64,000 bases of DNA from Crossaster papposus (Eukaryota > Echinodermata > Asteroidea > Velatida > Solasteridae), in NCBI GenBank assembly GCA_037893245.1, contig JBAIAA010000098.1, positions 124,001-188,000 of the forward strand. Direction: 5' to 3'. The notes under the pieces were generated by a model. It ran no database searches. It saw only the letters and a list, made by a program, of their open reading frames with translations, and was not told the origin of the DNA. Below, piece after piece: positions 20,490 to 32,057 of this stretch; position 1 is the first letter of the stretch, and every line of letters begins with the position of its first letter. The translations under genes and the position numbers were made by a program.

Positions 20490-21350
20490 TCAACGGAATT
20501 TGGGTGCTTCATCTCCCAGGCGAAACGACTTGAATGGTCCGCTATGGTGCTTGTAGGCGATCGAGGCAGGGGTGGTCCACAGGAAATAGGCGAAGCTTAC
20601 TCGCTCGTCGCGTCTAATGCCTAGAAGATGTTTTTCCCGTAGTTGTTTACGGTTATTTCTGATATAGCTCGTCACATCATCAGAAATAAATATGTTTGAT
20701 TCCTTGAATGGGTGATTCTTAAGAGATCTTGAAGCTTGCTTCAGAATGAATTGCCTATCAACTGACCGTAATAACTTGCAATGGATGGGACGGGGCCGAG
20801 GGTTGCCACTGCCGGGGGTGTTGGCTGCTTGCCGACCAGGAGTGCGGTGAGCCCGCTCTATCTCGATTTCGTCTCCGCCTTCAAGCTTCATGTGATCTAT
20901 GAAGAAGCTAGAAAGAAATTCCTCGCAGGTTTGAGTTCCTTCGGATCCCTCTGGAATTCCATGTATATTAACGTTTAACAACTTGGTTTTAAAGTTTGCC
21001 GATGAGATTACAATTCGAGGCTGCTTGGTTGTTGATCTGGGGAGTCAATGAACTCACTCGCTCATCCCTCATATTTAGGCTGGTCTTGAGATCCTCGATA
21101 TCATGATCATGATTTGAGACGGTACTACTCACTGTGCTGAGTTTAGTCTCCAGGCCAGACAATCTTGATTCCAAGGTAGCGAGTGTCTCAAGGATTCTAT
21201 CAAGTTAAATGTGTACCTCGCTGATAGAATCGCGACAGGAACACGCACGGCAACCATCTTGGTTTGAATCACTCAAGTTCGTCTGGTTTGTCGAGTCCTT
21301 ATTTCTCCGGCCGCTCTTGTCTTGTTGGGCTCTGTAGGTTCTGCCATTCT
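20490..21350 (-). mobile_element. Tx1/L1-like LINE ORF1 fragment
   Basis: 20981-20490 encodes a domain like L1 ORF1p: NVNIHGIPEGSEGTQTCEEF, EIEIERAHRTPG, RPIHCKLLRSVDRQFILKQA (RRM-like and C-terminal RNA-binding parts). Immediately upstream (21174-20989) is a coiled-coil-like segment with LSGLETKLSTVSSTV. The N-terminal region may extend to about 21350. Frame breaks separate the pieces. No ORF2 adjoins, so this is a truncated insertion from a different LINE than the L2/CR1-like one next door. Confidence 0.75.
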
Positions 21351-21960
21351 ATCGATGAAGTAATGATCTTAATTATCGCAGACAAAAATAAACGAGTACC
21401 GTCGAGCACTGACAGAATAAATGTAAAACAAAAATTGGGGGAGCGATCTGAAAGACACGTTTGACAGCTACGACCTCATTGTGTACTACAACAAAATGAC
21501 GAATATTGACGAATATTACGACGATGTTTCAATCAGCAGGTAGACCCAGCCTTGTATTTTACACGCCAAGCGACGAGATAAATGGTGGTCGACTTCAGAT
21601 TACTCGTTAGTCTATGGGACCCTTCCATACGAATTGAAAGGGCCCGGTGATGCAGGTACACCCCCCCCCCCCCTGCTACACCTTACTGGGGCAGTAGAGG
21701 GAGCTTAACCACTCACTGGTGCTAGGAATAACACCCCCCCCCCCCCCCCCCCCACCCAAGAACTCTAAATCCTCCGGACTTATACGCTAGAAGAGTTAAG
21801 TACTCAAATGGTGTTTAAAGCACACAGAAACATTTACATTCATTTCAAAAATAACCTAGCGAATGATTAGGCCAGATAAAAAACAAAACTAGTTTCTAGT
21901 CCAGATGATTTTTGCTTGATAGGGTCGTGTCATTATGATAATAATTAGACTCCACTAACT
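21351..21960. other. No gene; two long C tracts
   Basis: C runs at about 21661-21673 and 21734-21753. Otherwise unassigned. Confidence 0.45.
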
Positions 21961-21964
21961 CTAC

Positions 21965-22150
21965 AAAAGAAGAAGAATTAAGATTGGTAGAAAAGTGCCG
22001 ATGTGAATATGACTCAGATTTTATTTATTTTAAAACTTTTGTTGGAGCAAAAAAATTATCCACACGAGGATGAGAAACGATATATTCATGATTTGGCCTT
22101 ATAAAAAGCTTACATGGATTAAAGATTTGGTTTGTCGCCTAGAAGAAAAA
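21965..22150 (+). repeat. Dispersed direct repeat, copy 1
   Basis: GTAGAAAAGTGCCGATGTGAA, GATGAGAAACGATATATTC and TTATAAAAAGCTTACATGG recur in the same order at 24849-25050. Both copies end near a short inverted repeat. Confidence 0.7.
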
Positions 22151-22159
22151 AGAAAAACC

Positions 22160-22217
22160 AATGTAGGTAATTGTCAACGATCATTCAAATGACTAATCGT
22201 TGAAAATTACCTACATT
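22160..22217. repeat. Inverted repeat, 22-bp arms
   Basis: AATGTAGGTAATTGTCAACG and CGTTGAAAATTACCTACATT around a 14-bp loop. Confidence 0.75.
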
Positions 22218-22245
22218 GTTGTTTTTTTAAGAGCCAAAGATTGCA

Positions 22246-22605
22246 AACTGGACGTCTTGGTTGCAAGACGTCCACATCGCGGTATGCAGCGCCCGTAGGC
22301 CACTGGCGTCCTTTAAAGTCTAACGTGGCCACGCCATGACCTTCAAATAGAACGTCTTGGCTAACTAACATAATCGCTCGAAAAATTCGCATGCGCGTGT
22401 GACGTTGCGTGTACAATCGCGTGACAAGTTTCTGTTACGTCACATAATTATGCACGCAACGTCACACGCGCATGCAAATGCAACACAATTATGCTTTTAG
22501 AATTTTCCGAGCGATTGTTGGTTAGCCAAGACGTCCTATTTGAAGGTCAGCCTACGATACCGCGATTAGACGTCTTGCAACTAAGACTACAAGCTGATGT
22601 GCAAT
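22246..22605. mobile_element. Foldback element
   Basis: Arms of about 150 bp: ACCTTCAAATAGAACGTCTT, GGCTAACTAACATAATCGCTC and GCATGCGCGTGTGACGTTGC reappear in reverse complement on the right. A perfect hairpin (GGACGTCTTG-GTTG-CAAGACGTCC, 22250-22273) lies in the left arm. A partial copy lies near 25535-25625. Confidence 0.75.
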
Positions 22606-23735
22606 TTTCTCATTTTGTGTGTGTACATGTATTTGTATTGTATACCTTTATATAACATTGTACTATGGATAAGCATTCAGCCATTGAGCTGATTTTCGAT
22701 TTTTTTGGCTTCGATTGTAAATTAGTGTATACCCAAGAAATTTTGACAATTAAAGAACTTTTCATGAAACTGAATTATTGTGTGTATCTTTTTATTATTA
22801 AGTGTGATTGAGGTCTGCAGTTAAAACTCCGTTTTTAAGAACCTAATACTACTGGTTGGCACAAGTCCGGTATATTGGGAATAGAGGTAATGTTAACATT
22901 GTAAGGGTTTAATGTTGCATTTTTGTTTTTAATTGGCTAACATTTGACTTTTTGCAAAACATTTAAACTGTAAGAGGGCTAGCCTTGCATTTTGATTAAA
23001 ATGTGATCAAATTGTCATACAATGATAGTCAATGTTTCTCTATTCCTTTTAGAACTTTACGACGACTAACAGTGTTAATAATAATACCTCTAGATATAGG
23101 CGCCACTCCAATTTGACATCTTTGCTTTCTCCAGAAACAGATCTGCACTCATTAAGCCGCATTCCACTAATTAATATATATATATATATTTTTCCTTTAA
23201 ACAATTTGTAAGGACACTAACCAGTTTTAAATCCTATATTCGTATTCTGTATATCCGTATGTATATATACTTTATTCACTTTAATATAATCTATAAAACA
23301 ATAACCCTAGAATTAAAAGACACAATCCATCAGACTGCTGAAGCTAGATGTTAATTAATAGTCAACAGAAGACATTGATAATACATGGACACGTATATGT
23401 TAAAGCTTTAAATTAATTTTTTGAGAACACATTTAACTTGTACATAATCATTCATCAGAGTACTACGATCCAAACGCAGAAAAGTAATAGATAGTCGTTA
23501 TTTAGGACACACACAAAATAACTCATTGCATCCCATTACTAATTACTTCTGTATACTTTATTGTTTATCATCACTTATCCTAAATAGTATATTAATACCA
23601 CCCATTTTTCAATTTTAAAGTTTTACACTGTTATAGTGGCCTTTGTAATTTTTTTAAATAAAAAAGATACCGGTACATGTACATATTAAATTTCTTTAAT
23701 AAATGATTTAAAAAAAAAATTCACCTAACCGAAAT
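22606..23735. other. No gene; part of a dispersed ~70-bp repeat
   Basis: 22895-23030 holds two degenerate units containing TGTAAGGGTTTAATGTTGC-like wording (see 48000-48560). A (TA)n run is near 23173-23189. No ATR exon was recognised here. Confidence 0.45.
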
Positions 23736-23740
23736 GTCCC

Positions 23741-24026
23741 AAAGACACTGTTGCCATATCACGTGATTCGGGGCAAGCCTTACGCGTCATACGCTAGCAA
23801 CCCCCAGCTCTGGAATGGTCTGGTGTCTTTTTGCCATTCTCACCCATTGTAAACAATACATTGGTGCTGAGCGTCTCTTACGTAACTATGCAAAAGCTTG
23901 CCCCGAATCACGTGATATAGCAACAGTGCCTTTGGACTGGAGAATTTAAAGTTAAACTGTGCCAAGCTGTGTGAACAAGTCAGTGTACCAGATATTATTT
24001 CAATTTAACTCGGGGTCACGCGCAAA
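23741..24026. mobile_element. Foldback element family B, copy 1 (left end missing)
   Basis: Inner arms ATATCACGTGATTCGGGGCA and TGCCCCGAATCACGTGATAT, then on the right CTGTGCCAAGCTGTGTGAAC and CGCAAATGG. It matches the complete copy at 49148-49510 but lacks that copy's left outer arm. Confidence 0.8.
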
Positions 24027-24326
24027 TGGCTTATTGAAGTAGAATGGTCTCCGTGAGCCATTGCATTAATCGTTGTGGCACTCGGCCCAAAGTGTGAGAC
24101 CTGAACTGTCGTCTGTAGCCCGTAATGTATATACATGTATAGTGAAACGCATTAGTGAATTCATTGAACAGGTAATCGGGCGAGTGGGAACACATAAGAT
24201 CACCTGAGGAAAGACACGCCTGAGTACAATTATAACGACACAAAAGAGATTGTCTGTGATCTGACCAACCAACTGAAACAAACTAAATTTTGTGTTCGTT
24301 CCCTGTCAATCCCGTCTTATTCCAAG

Positions 24327-24509
24327 GTCCTGACTCGCGTCAAAAACATCGAGCAACGCATGCAGGTCATCCTGAAGAACAAGAACAAGACGCGAGGGCT
24401 GCCTCTATCCATCGAGGGCCACGTCCATTACCTGCTACAAGAAGCTACCTCAGAAGCCAACCAAGCACAGATGTACTTTGGTTGGGCTGTGTTTATGGGA
24501 GGAAACTAA
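24327..24509 (+). CDS. ATR: ATR checkpoint kinase, terminal exon (FATC domain)
   Basis: A pyrimidine-rich tract ends TTATTCCAAG (acceptor at 24326), then 60 codons to TAA at 24507-24509. The frame reads NIEQRMQVILKNKNKTR, GLPLSIEGHVHYLLQEAT, AQMYFGWAVFMGGN. The GLPLSIEGHVHYLIQEAT-type block and a QMYxGW C-terminus are hallmarks of the ATR/Mec1/Rad3 FATC domain, which packs on the kinase domain and is needed for activity. ATR phosphorylates checkpoint targets at RPA-coated single-stranded DNA. The four residues after the usual 'GWxxFM' end are an extension. No methionine starts the exon, and no other ATR exon was recognised upstream, so the preceding intron is either very long or this is a detached exon. 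Confidence 0.85.
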   Translation, partial: VLTRVKNIEQRMQVILKNKNKTRGLPLSIEGHVHYLLQEATSEANQAQMYFGWAVFMGGN

Positions 24510-24842
24510 TTGTAGATCACATCTAAGTTACATGGCTACGCTATTTACAAATCACTACCTATAGATGGGTGTTATACTGTCTTCAGAAACCCGTCAGTCT
24601 TCTATTGTATGCCATGTTACTCAATTCATATATCGGTGACTTTATAGCCAGGGAGTGCACAGTTGTAGATTGCAACGCGATGGAGATTTAAAAAGCAAAA
24701 TTGGGACACTGATGGAAGCCAAATTGGGACCGAAAATGGGTTAATCAAAACAGGAAAACATTTCTGGTTACGTGGCCACCCTAAAACTCTCTCCCCCATC
24801 CCTCCTCAACCCTCCGCCCCTCCCCTAACCCCACCCCTCCGA
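24510..24842. other. Likely ATR 3' UTR, no other feature
   Basis: No clear AATAAA close to the stop. A C-rich pyrimidine stretch occupies about 24780-24840. Confidence 0.35.
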
Positions 24843-24848
24843 ATTGGT

Positions 24849-25050
24849 AGGATTAGTAGAAAAGTGCCGATGTGAAGATTGTTGACAATTTTTATTTGTT
24901 TAAAAACCTTTGTTGCAAGCAAATAATTGATCCACATGAGGATGAGAAACGATATATTCTTTATTTGACCTTATAAAAAGCTTACATGGATTAAAGATTG
25001 TACCGGTTCACCCCCTTGTTTATTTCATCTGGCTTGTCGTCTAGAAGAAA
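24849..25050 (+). repeat. Dispersed direct repeat, copy 2
   Basis: Same block order as 21965-22150. It is followed at about 25065-25125 by an imperfect inverted repeat around ATATGCATATT. Confidence 0.7.
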
Positions 25051-25303
25051 AAAAGTAAAATCAAGAGAAACTGACTATGTAAATATGCATATTCAAAAAA
25101 TATGCAAATTCAGTTTCCCTTATGGTTTAGTTGTGTATTATTAGATAAAAAGTCGTATCCTCAATGAGTGATCCCCACAATGTCACTTCCAAGGTTGTAT
25201 CGTAAAATTAGGTGTGATCCCTGGCTACACGGCATTCTGGTATTTATGACTTCTGACTAATGCCCCCGAACAAAGATATCAATTTTGGAAACCACCGGTA
25301 TAG

Positions 25304-25377
25304 GGCAAGATAGCTCCGCAGTTGGTAGAGCGCCGGACCAGAATTCTAGAGGGCGCAGGTTCGAGTCCTGCCTTGCC
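25304..25377 (+). repeat. tRNA-derived SINE head (pol III A and B boxes)
   Basis: TAGCTCCGCAGTTGGTAGAGC (split here as TAGCTCCGCAG plus TTGGTAGAGC; A box and D arm) and GCAGGTTCGAGTCCTGC (B box, perfect T arm) are well preserved. GGCAAG/CTTGCC can pair as an acceptor, but one position is missing and the anticodon stem is poor, so I call it tRNA-derived rather than a functional tRNA. Confidence 0.65.
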
Positions 25378-25399
25378 AATTTCTTTGTTTACTTTTAAT

Positions 25400-25640
25400 T
25401 TTATTTAAATTGACCAAAAATGTACTTTTTTAAAGAAAAAAAACAATTGTAAGGGGTTATAGCCTTGCATTTTTATAAAACAAACTGGCCAAAATTAACA
25501 ATATGGAACATTTTTTTAATTTTAAGGGGTTAGCCATGACCTTCGAATAGGTCGTCTTGGCTAACTCGCATAATCGCATGCAATTCGACACAATTCTGTT
25601 TAGAATTTTCCGAGAGATCATTAGGCCGATGTGAGTAAGC
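25400..25640. repeat. ~70-bp repeat family unit and partial foldback copy
   Basis: TTGTAAGGGGTTATAGCCTTG belongs to the family arrayed at 48000-48560. 25530-25625 repeats part of the foldback at 22246-22605 (ATGACCTTCGAATAGG, GTCTTGGCTAACT, GAATTTTCCGAGAGATCATT). Confidence 0.6.
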
Positions 25641-28565
25641 GTGGTCATAGCGCGCGTGGTCTACGGCGTACATCAGAGGGCGCCCGCATTGGCGGCCTAC
25701 GCGCGCTGCATACAGCGCCGTTTTCTCAGTTGTGTAAGGAATTAATCAATATGCAAACATGTCATAATCTCCAGAACCGGAGGGGCTATGGAGCTCTATT
25801 ATATATAATTGAAAGCTGTGGGCTTTGCAGCCATGTATATAACTATTTTTTGCGACATAAATTTTTTTTTTATCAAAATGGTCATACATTACAAATTAAA
25901 CATTGACTGCATGTGATATCTGAAATCAATGAGAAATTTATTATTATCAGAAAAACACAAGATGAAACCAAATAAGATCATTTTCCCCCAGAGTTTATAC
26001 CTAAAACGTCCCTGTCACAACCGAATGAAAATATTGATTAAATTTAAAGCGATGCCCGTTTGCAAACTCTAAACCACTCGCATAGGACAATAAGAGAAGC
26101 TCTTAAAAATCTTGTATATTTACAAAATCATTTACATCAATTTATTTACAATGATCACAAGTCGTTACAAAACTGAAACTAACTCCTGGTTATTAACCTT
26201 ATTAGCCTTAAATCTATATATGTATACCGCTCTAGATAGAGATATGTTTGTTTATATGTAAACCAAATATATAATTACTCTGACTAATAAATAACAATAA
26301 CAAAACACAAAGGAAGAACAATAGCCAAAACTAAACGTATAAACTAACTATACACAACTATATTCCGGAATATATTTAAATTACTGTGGGCCCACCGCGG
26401 TTTGTCGGACGAATGTCCTGCGCCTACTTGGCTCTCGTGATCCCTGTTTGTGACGGCTATCGCCCTCGGTGACTGGTGATGGACGGTCACGCTCTGCTTG
26501 CTTCAATGCAACGGCGGTCAATCGCTGTCCACACCCTCTTGCACCTTGTTGGCTCCTGGCACCTGACACCTGGCTTACGGACCTGTGTTTTCTCGTCTGT
26601 TCCGGTGTCACTGTTTTGGACTGTTTTGGACTGGACCGTCTACAACAGATAATTATTAACAAAATACAAAATAATCCCCAGCACAAACTCTTCTCCGATT
26701 TCGATGAACACTATGCTACTGAACGAGTACATTCTCATTGAACTTCATATTTCTTGAAAGACAAAACCATGAAACTTCACTTCTTATATTACAACGACGA
26801 CTCATTATCATAAACAATTCATCTACTTATCCGCAATTCAATTTAGCGAATAATAAGTAATAACCAGGCTATACCTCAATTAAATCCAGGTAATTAATGA
26901 AAATTCACCATAAACTTTAATTCATCAAAACATTGGCATATCACACAAATGACCATACTTACAGTCAGATAGGGTCCTGTTAGCCTGGATCCCAATGTCT
27001 CACGACCATTGCTGGTCTCAAAACTTAGCTTTACGCAGCTCCAAAATGTTGTGTTGCTCGCGATTAACAATCTCTGTTTTTTTTTAATTTCGCGGGGATC
27101 TATATCTTTCCATCGCCTGACTACGGCACAATTTATTCAGCAAACTAGGATCAGTAAATAACACAATACAGGACGAGAGTTTCCACAGCTTATTCAAATT
27201 GTGTGTCGAACAAGCATAAAAGGACAAACTTGGTACAACGGGGGAAATATATAAAACAGAAAGAAAAACAAAGAGTGTATCTGTAAGAAACTAAATCGGG
27301 CATCATCCTTGACAGTCTCATTTTTTTCTAGAAGTAATTTGAAAGGTTAAACAAAAAATTGCTGGTAAAATTGCATTTTAGAGCAATGTTCACATGTGGC
27401 GTCAGTGATGACTGCAAAAGTAATTTGAATTGTTTCCTAAGATGTACAAATAAAGTCTAGCCTGAAGTCTGGTGTCGAGACAACAGTGGGTAATACCGAC
27501 TGCACTCTCCTGACACAGACTACTTCAGATTGAACATCTGCACATTTTTTTTTACAAAATTTGTTATTCACCTTTTTGTAAATTTGAATGCTTCAGATTT
27601 AACCGATGCCTCTTCTTCTTTCGTATGGTGAGCAGATAAACGTGTTACTGCATACATCGGCTGTTACCACAAAAAAAACGCTCCTTCAATTTTTTTTGTT
27701 ACCCAGTTTCCCATTATTCTTCTAAAGCAATAAAAACATATCAACATGAATGTTCACAATGATACAATAAAAAACAATTAATGAAATTGTTAGTAAAATT
27801 ACATGTTAGTAAAAGGTACTTAATACTGTGACAAATCTACTGATAGATAGATGCGAGGGTGCATATCGATACTCATGATGTTATGATCAATCATGACAAC
27901 ATCATGATAACCAAATCCCTGCAGAAGTATCTACCCCACCCTCACCCCTAGTGCATAGCAGCTGGGATGCCATTATACCACACATTTTGTCATTGGCTTA
28001 TTAGTGAGGGGTTCTGGCAAAATAAGACGGAACTGGGCAGAGGTTGAAATGAGAATTGTCGGGTATCAGAAAAGAGAATAAAATCCTCCTTACAATACTG
28101 TATGTTGTGCTTCAAAGTTATGAATGTTTAAAGTTCACATTAATTATCAATATGTCGCAAAAGTAAAATGTTGAGAAAAAGGACTTAGAAATTTTGAGTT
28201 TTGAACATGATATGAAAAATTGTCAATTGTTTTCCCTGTAAAAACACTTTCATTCGACTATTTCCATAATATTTCTTGATTCAATATAGTTATTAGGCAT
28301 AGCAAAGATTACAAATATCAATAAATCTTTAAACAAATAAATCACCCATTATCTAATATTTTGCAGTTGTCTTCACTATGCCCTGTGCCCAGTTCCGCTT
28401 CGCACCTTACAGCACATTGAGTTGCAAGTTTGGTTGTTTTTGTTTTCCCTTAGGGTCAACAACAAAAAACCTCCAAACCACAAATTAATAAAAGAAAAAG
28501 TTTCTAACGACTTAACCAGTTCGCGCCGGAATTATTGTAACATTCACCGAGCCGAGTCGCGGGGT
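25641..28565. other. Long unassigned stretch
   Basis: No convincing exon on either strand. 26384-26690 is locally GC-richer and open on both strands, but the peptides are low-information (Arg/Ser-rich one way, Cys/Leu-rich the other). The remainder is AT-rich. About 27840-27910 carries short repeats of ATCATGA words. Confidence 0.4.
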
Positions 28566-28569
28566 TATT

Positions 28570-28894
28570 AGGGACTTTTCGATTTGCACGTTTACTAGTA
28601 GACTGCGACGTATGCGGTCACAAGTAGACTGCGACGTACGCGGCACGCTAAATGTTGTACCTTACCTTTTCGATTTCTACGACTACGACTACGCTCACTC
28701 AGTGACGTCATGCCTTATCATGCGCGCGCTATGCACACTACGTCGTCACAGTTTTCCAACGACGGCAAAACAAGGTTGAACGCGTTCGAGAATTCTGCTA
28801 CGAACGACGAGTTCGTCGATGCGCATGCGCACTGCTTCACAAATGACCGCATACGTCGCAGTCTACTAGTAAACGTGCAAATCGAAAAGTCCCT
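28570..28894. mobile_element. 325-bp MITE with 51-bp perfect TIRs
   Basis: AGGGACTTTTCGATTTGCAC at the left is matched base for base over 51 bp by the reverse complement ending GTGCAAATCGAAAAGTCCCT. The left TIR is followed by a partial internal duplication (TAGACTGCGACGTACGCGG). Flanks (ATT on both sides) allow a 3-bp or shorter target duplication. The small ORF inside is not a transposase. Confidence 0.85.
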
Positions 28895-30410
28895 ATTTTG
28901 AATAACAAAACTCGACCCGACGCAGGTTCAGGCCGAATGTATCGGGAAGCACACCCATGACATTTCCGCCCTTGCTCGCTGCTGACAGACATTTCTGGCC
29001 TAGCTCGTGGCGTGTTTATGCGTCATCCGTTTTTAATCTCGGAAGTTAATAATTTTTTTTAACAAAAACAAATACAAATCTCAAACTACGATCAACTTCC
29101 TGAACATACAACTCTCAAAAATTAGTCCTATTAAGATCGCCAAGGTGCTGAACAAGATTGGGGAAAGATACATTATCTTTGGCACTGATATAAAAGACAA
29201 TTATTATCTCATCGGAAGTGTGAGATCGTTATTGGAAATGGTGCTTGTCTTATGCAAATCAGGGATTAGTGTGCAGTGGTCCACGAAGGGTGCTGAGGAA
29301 TGTCCTTTAAGGTGCATGTTTTAAGGTGTGCTAGTCATTCGCGGTCACCACGCTGCACAGTTCATTTATTTTTGTTTGTTTTTCGGAATGGGTTTTTAGA
29401 TAAACATTCATCGTTCATTGTATCCCATTTAATGTTTTTTGTAAATATATTGAAATACTAAGCATTGGAAGTACTTCAAATTCCAAGGCGATTAAAATTA
29501 ATCATTGACAATAATTAAATATTGATCAATCCCAAATTGTTCCAATCGTGCAAAATGTTCATAAATTTATTCAGGGATAGCAGCAAACGCTGTAAAAAGT
29601 AAAGATATTTGTTGGGATGATTGCCAATACCGCATCGGTTAATGATTTGAAGTGTTCATCGTAAAGACGGTCAATAGGGCATACCATGTTTATGTTAATT
29701 GTCCTGGTTTAGGAGTTAAAGAAGGAATTCTCCAGTTCTTTGTACAGTTTATTTCTATTTTCACAGTGATAGAGAACAAAATGCTAACTAAACATTTTAA
29801 GATTGTAGTATCTTATTATGATGGTTTGTGGTGAATACGCTTCCAATCAAATCGGAAGTAAAAGTTTAAATACTGAAGTGTACATCACCACGTTATGCAT
29901 ATTGTAATGTACAATATGCATCAGAAATTATTTAAGTTTGTAAGGCGAATTAAATTGAATCAAATATCAAAACATATGATAATATTCAAACATAAACATA
30001 GTCATAAACATAGACAAGCTAAAAGTATAAGAATTGTATTGTATATAGCTATTTTCCAAGCGGTGAATCCGGGCGTGTGTGACCGTAAACCAGCAAGAAT
30101 AAAAACAGGTAAAAATGTAATATGTAAATATATTTTGGTTGTTGCAAGTCTGTTGCAAGTACATGTATATGTATGGTTGGTTATCGTGGCTGAGATGAGA
30201 TTGGTCAATACGTATATTTTATAATATTATAGATGGTGTGTTCTTGGGTCACGTTTGAGCTCGACAACCGCCGAGTTTCGCGACGAACCAGTTAGAGTCA
30301 ATATTGGAGTGACCCGGGTGTGCAGGGGCCGCATGCGCAGAGTTCATCAAGTTCATGTTATTTTGTCTGGTACGTGAATTCATTTCCGGTCTGTATTTCC
30401 TCCAAAGCTC
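28895..30410. other. Unassigned AT-rich stretch
   Basis: An open plus-strand frame without a start (about 29034-29322, including GERYIIFGTDIKDNYYLIG) has no splice context and no family resemblance. 30230-30400 is GC-richer with TGGAGTGACCCGGG. Nothing assignable. Confidence 0.35.
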
Positions 30411-30414
30411 TAGG

Positions 30415-30480
30415 GGCCAGTTTCATTGAGCTGCTAAGCACAACTTTGGCTTTGCACAAAAATGCCTTGCTCAGTTAAAA
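30415..30480 (+). repeat. Likely dispersed repeat fragment
   Basis: CCAGTTTCATTGAGCTGCTA and AGCACAACTTTGGCTTTGCA resemble a short repeat I recall as common in marine deuterostome genomes. This is recall, not shown by a second copy here. Confidence 0.3.
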
Positions 30481-31440
30481 AGGTTACCAGTTTAGAAGCC
30501 CGTATTTTTTTCCTGTGCGCCTCCCAAACAGTTAAACATTATACCTTGAGGCTAAACCATTTATAATTGTATGCATCTCTTGTGCTAAATTAAGTAAGTA
30601 ACATAATAATAATAATGAAGCCCACCCCCCCCCCCCCCCCCCCCTTAAAAAAACAAAACAAACATACAAACAAACAGAACCGCAGTGAACTACAAATCAG
30701 TAGAAACACATTATGATAACTTTAGTGTTCTAGCGGCTTTGACATTAAACCCCATAAATGCGTTACCATCAACATTAAATTTAACAACATTTCAAAACAT
30801 TCGCAAAATAGTATTTTTAAAACTTAATGTAGAGCGTAAGATCATGGAACTCGACAATTTGTTTTCTTAATCTTTTGGTGTAATAGGTTCCCTTTAATAA
30901 TACCGTGGCTAGTGTTTGTTTCATAAAGGGGCTCTACATACAACACAAACTGAACACTGAACAAATCACGACCGGTTTACGTCATGTTTCTATCCACCAA
31001 TCGTAGTTAGTCACTCAACAAGTCAGTGGTTCGAGTGGTCTTTCATTGGGGAAGTCACAATAAAATATTTGTCAAGGCACTTATCTATCTAACCCGGTTT
31101 TTCCTTTAGCCTTGCTCTCTGGTTAAGATATTCCACAAGAAAATTGGAGAAGAAAACGATAAACGTTAACAACAGTCGGACTCGAACCACAGACCTTTCG
31201 ATCCATAGCTCACCTCACGACCAAATAGGCTATTGGCGAGTTAGTTAACGACAGGGGTTATTTTGGGTTTTTTTTAATAATAGATTAGTTGCCATTGTTG
31301 TTTACTATTAATATTCGTTTACGCATAGCTGACTGCCGAAGAAAAAAATGCAAACCGCTACACGTACACGTGATCTAAGTTCGAACCTCCATTGCCTTTT
31401 CGCCATGCAAACCATCGAATCTCATCTGTCTTCCTTTCAT
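30481..31440. other. No gene; C tract and a tRNA-like remnant
   Basis: A C run is at about 30626-30644. 31243-31173 on the minus strand has TAGCCTATTTGG and GTGGTTCGAGTCCGAC, A- and B-box-like strings of a SINE or decayed tRNA. Confidence 0.45.
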
Positions 31441-31442
31441 TG

Positions 31443-31710
31443 GTCAGTTGTGAGTGTCAATCACAAAGCACGCGTTTGAACGCGTCATCAACGTCTATAA
31501 AACGTCCACCAATAAGATGTGTTCATTTCACAGTGTCGGTGACTGAAAGTTTCATTTACATAACTCCCGTCTCATGAATATTAAACGAGTCAGTGGTGCG
31601 AGATTGACAGCGCACAAGGGGCCACGCTTTTGAACGTGTCACAGACATCTATAATACGTCCACCAATAAGATGTGTTCATTTCCCAACGTCGGTGACTAA
31701 AAGTTGCATT
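31443..31710 (+). repeat. Imperfect tandem duplication (two ~120-bp units)
   Basis: CGTCCACCAATAAGATGTGT and GTCGGTGACTGAAAGTT / GTCGGTGACTAAAAGTT occur in both units (about 31443-31560 and 31589-31710). The second unit is cut at GCATT by the Ngaro-type element. Confidence 0.7.
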
Positions 31711-31895
31711 ATTCGCTAATTCGCGGCTCAACCGCGAATAAATTATTTTCTATCTCGCGAACCGGCTTTCCGCGAACCGGCTTTCCTCGCCCCGCCCCCC
31801 CCCCCCCCCCTTGACCTGCAAAGAAAGAACATGTTAATGCACCGATATGGGTAACATCGTTCTTCGGCGACGAGCTACAGGCGGACAGCGACAGT
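31708..31895 (-). repeat. B2 split direct repeat
   Basis: 188 bp matching B1. It contains a tandem GCGAACCGGCTTTC pair and a C run of about 16. It forms the 3' end of the element. Confidence 0.85.
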
Positions 31896-32057
31896 GAATT
31901 ACAGTAGAATCGGTGTGCAGCTGGAAGACGCCGTTGAAGATCAGCGGCTGGTTGCCAATTGCCTTGTCATGTCCAAGGTATTCAGCTGCGTTAACACGTC
32001 CATCCCTCGCTGATGTGTAAGCCAACCCTGTCGGATTAGACCTGATCTCTTACAATT
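31896..32057 (-). other. Exon-like insert between A2 and B2
   Basis: Minus strand, after GAGATCAG, is open for about 50 codons: LAYTSARDGRVNAAEYLGHD, AIGNQPLIFNGVFQLHTDS. It has no counterpart beside A1 or B1. It may be a captured coding fragment. Protein family not recognised. Confidence 0.35.

Noticed and set aside
24327..24509. ATR exon as a processed pseudogene
   Set aside because: Homology starts sharply at a pyrimidine tract plus CAAG acceptor, with no upstream exon sequence fused to it, which is unlike a retrocopy.
25304..25377. Functional tRNA gene
   Set aside because: A and B boxes are good, but the acceptor is one position short and the anticodon stem does not pair. It fits a SINE head better.
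26384..26741. Overlapping plus and minus ORFs in a GC-richer island
   Set aside because: Both peptides are low-information and no signals flank them.
29034..29322. 96-codon open frame with protein-like wording
   Set aside because: No start codon, no acceptor before it and no recognised family. It may be chance in AT-rich DNA.
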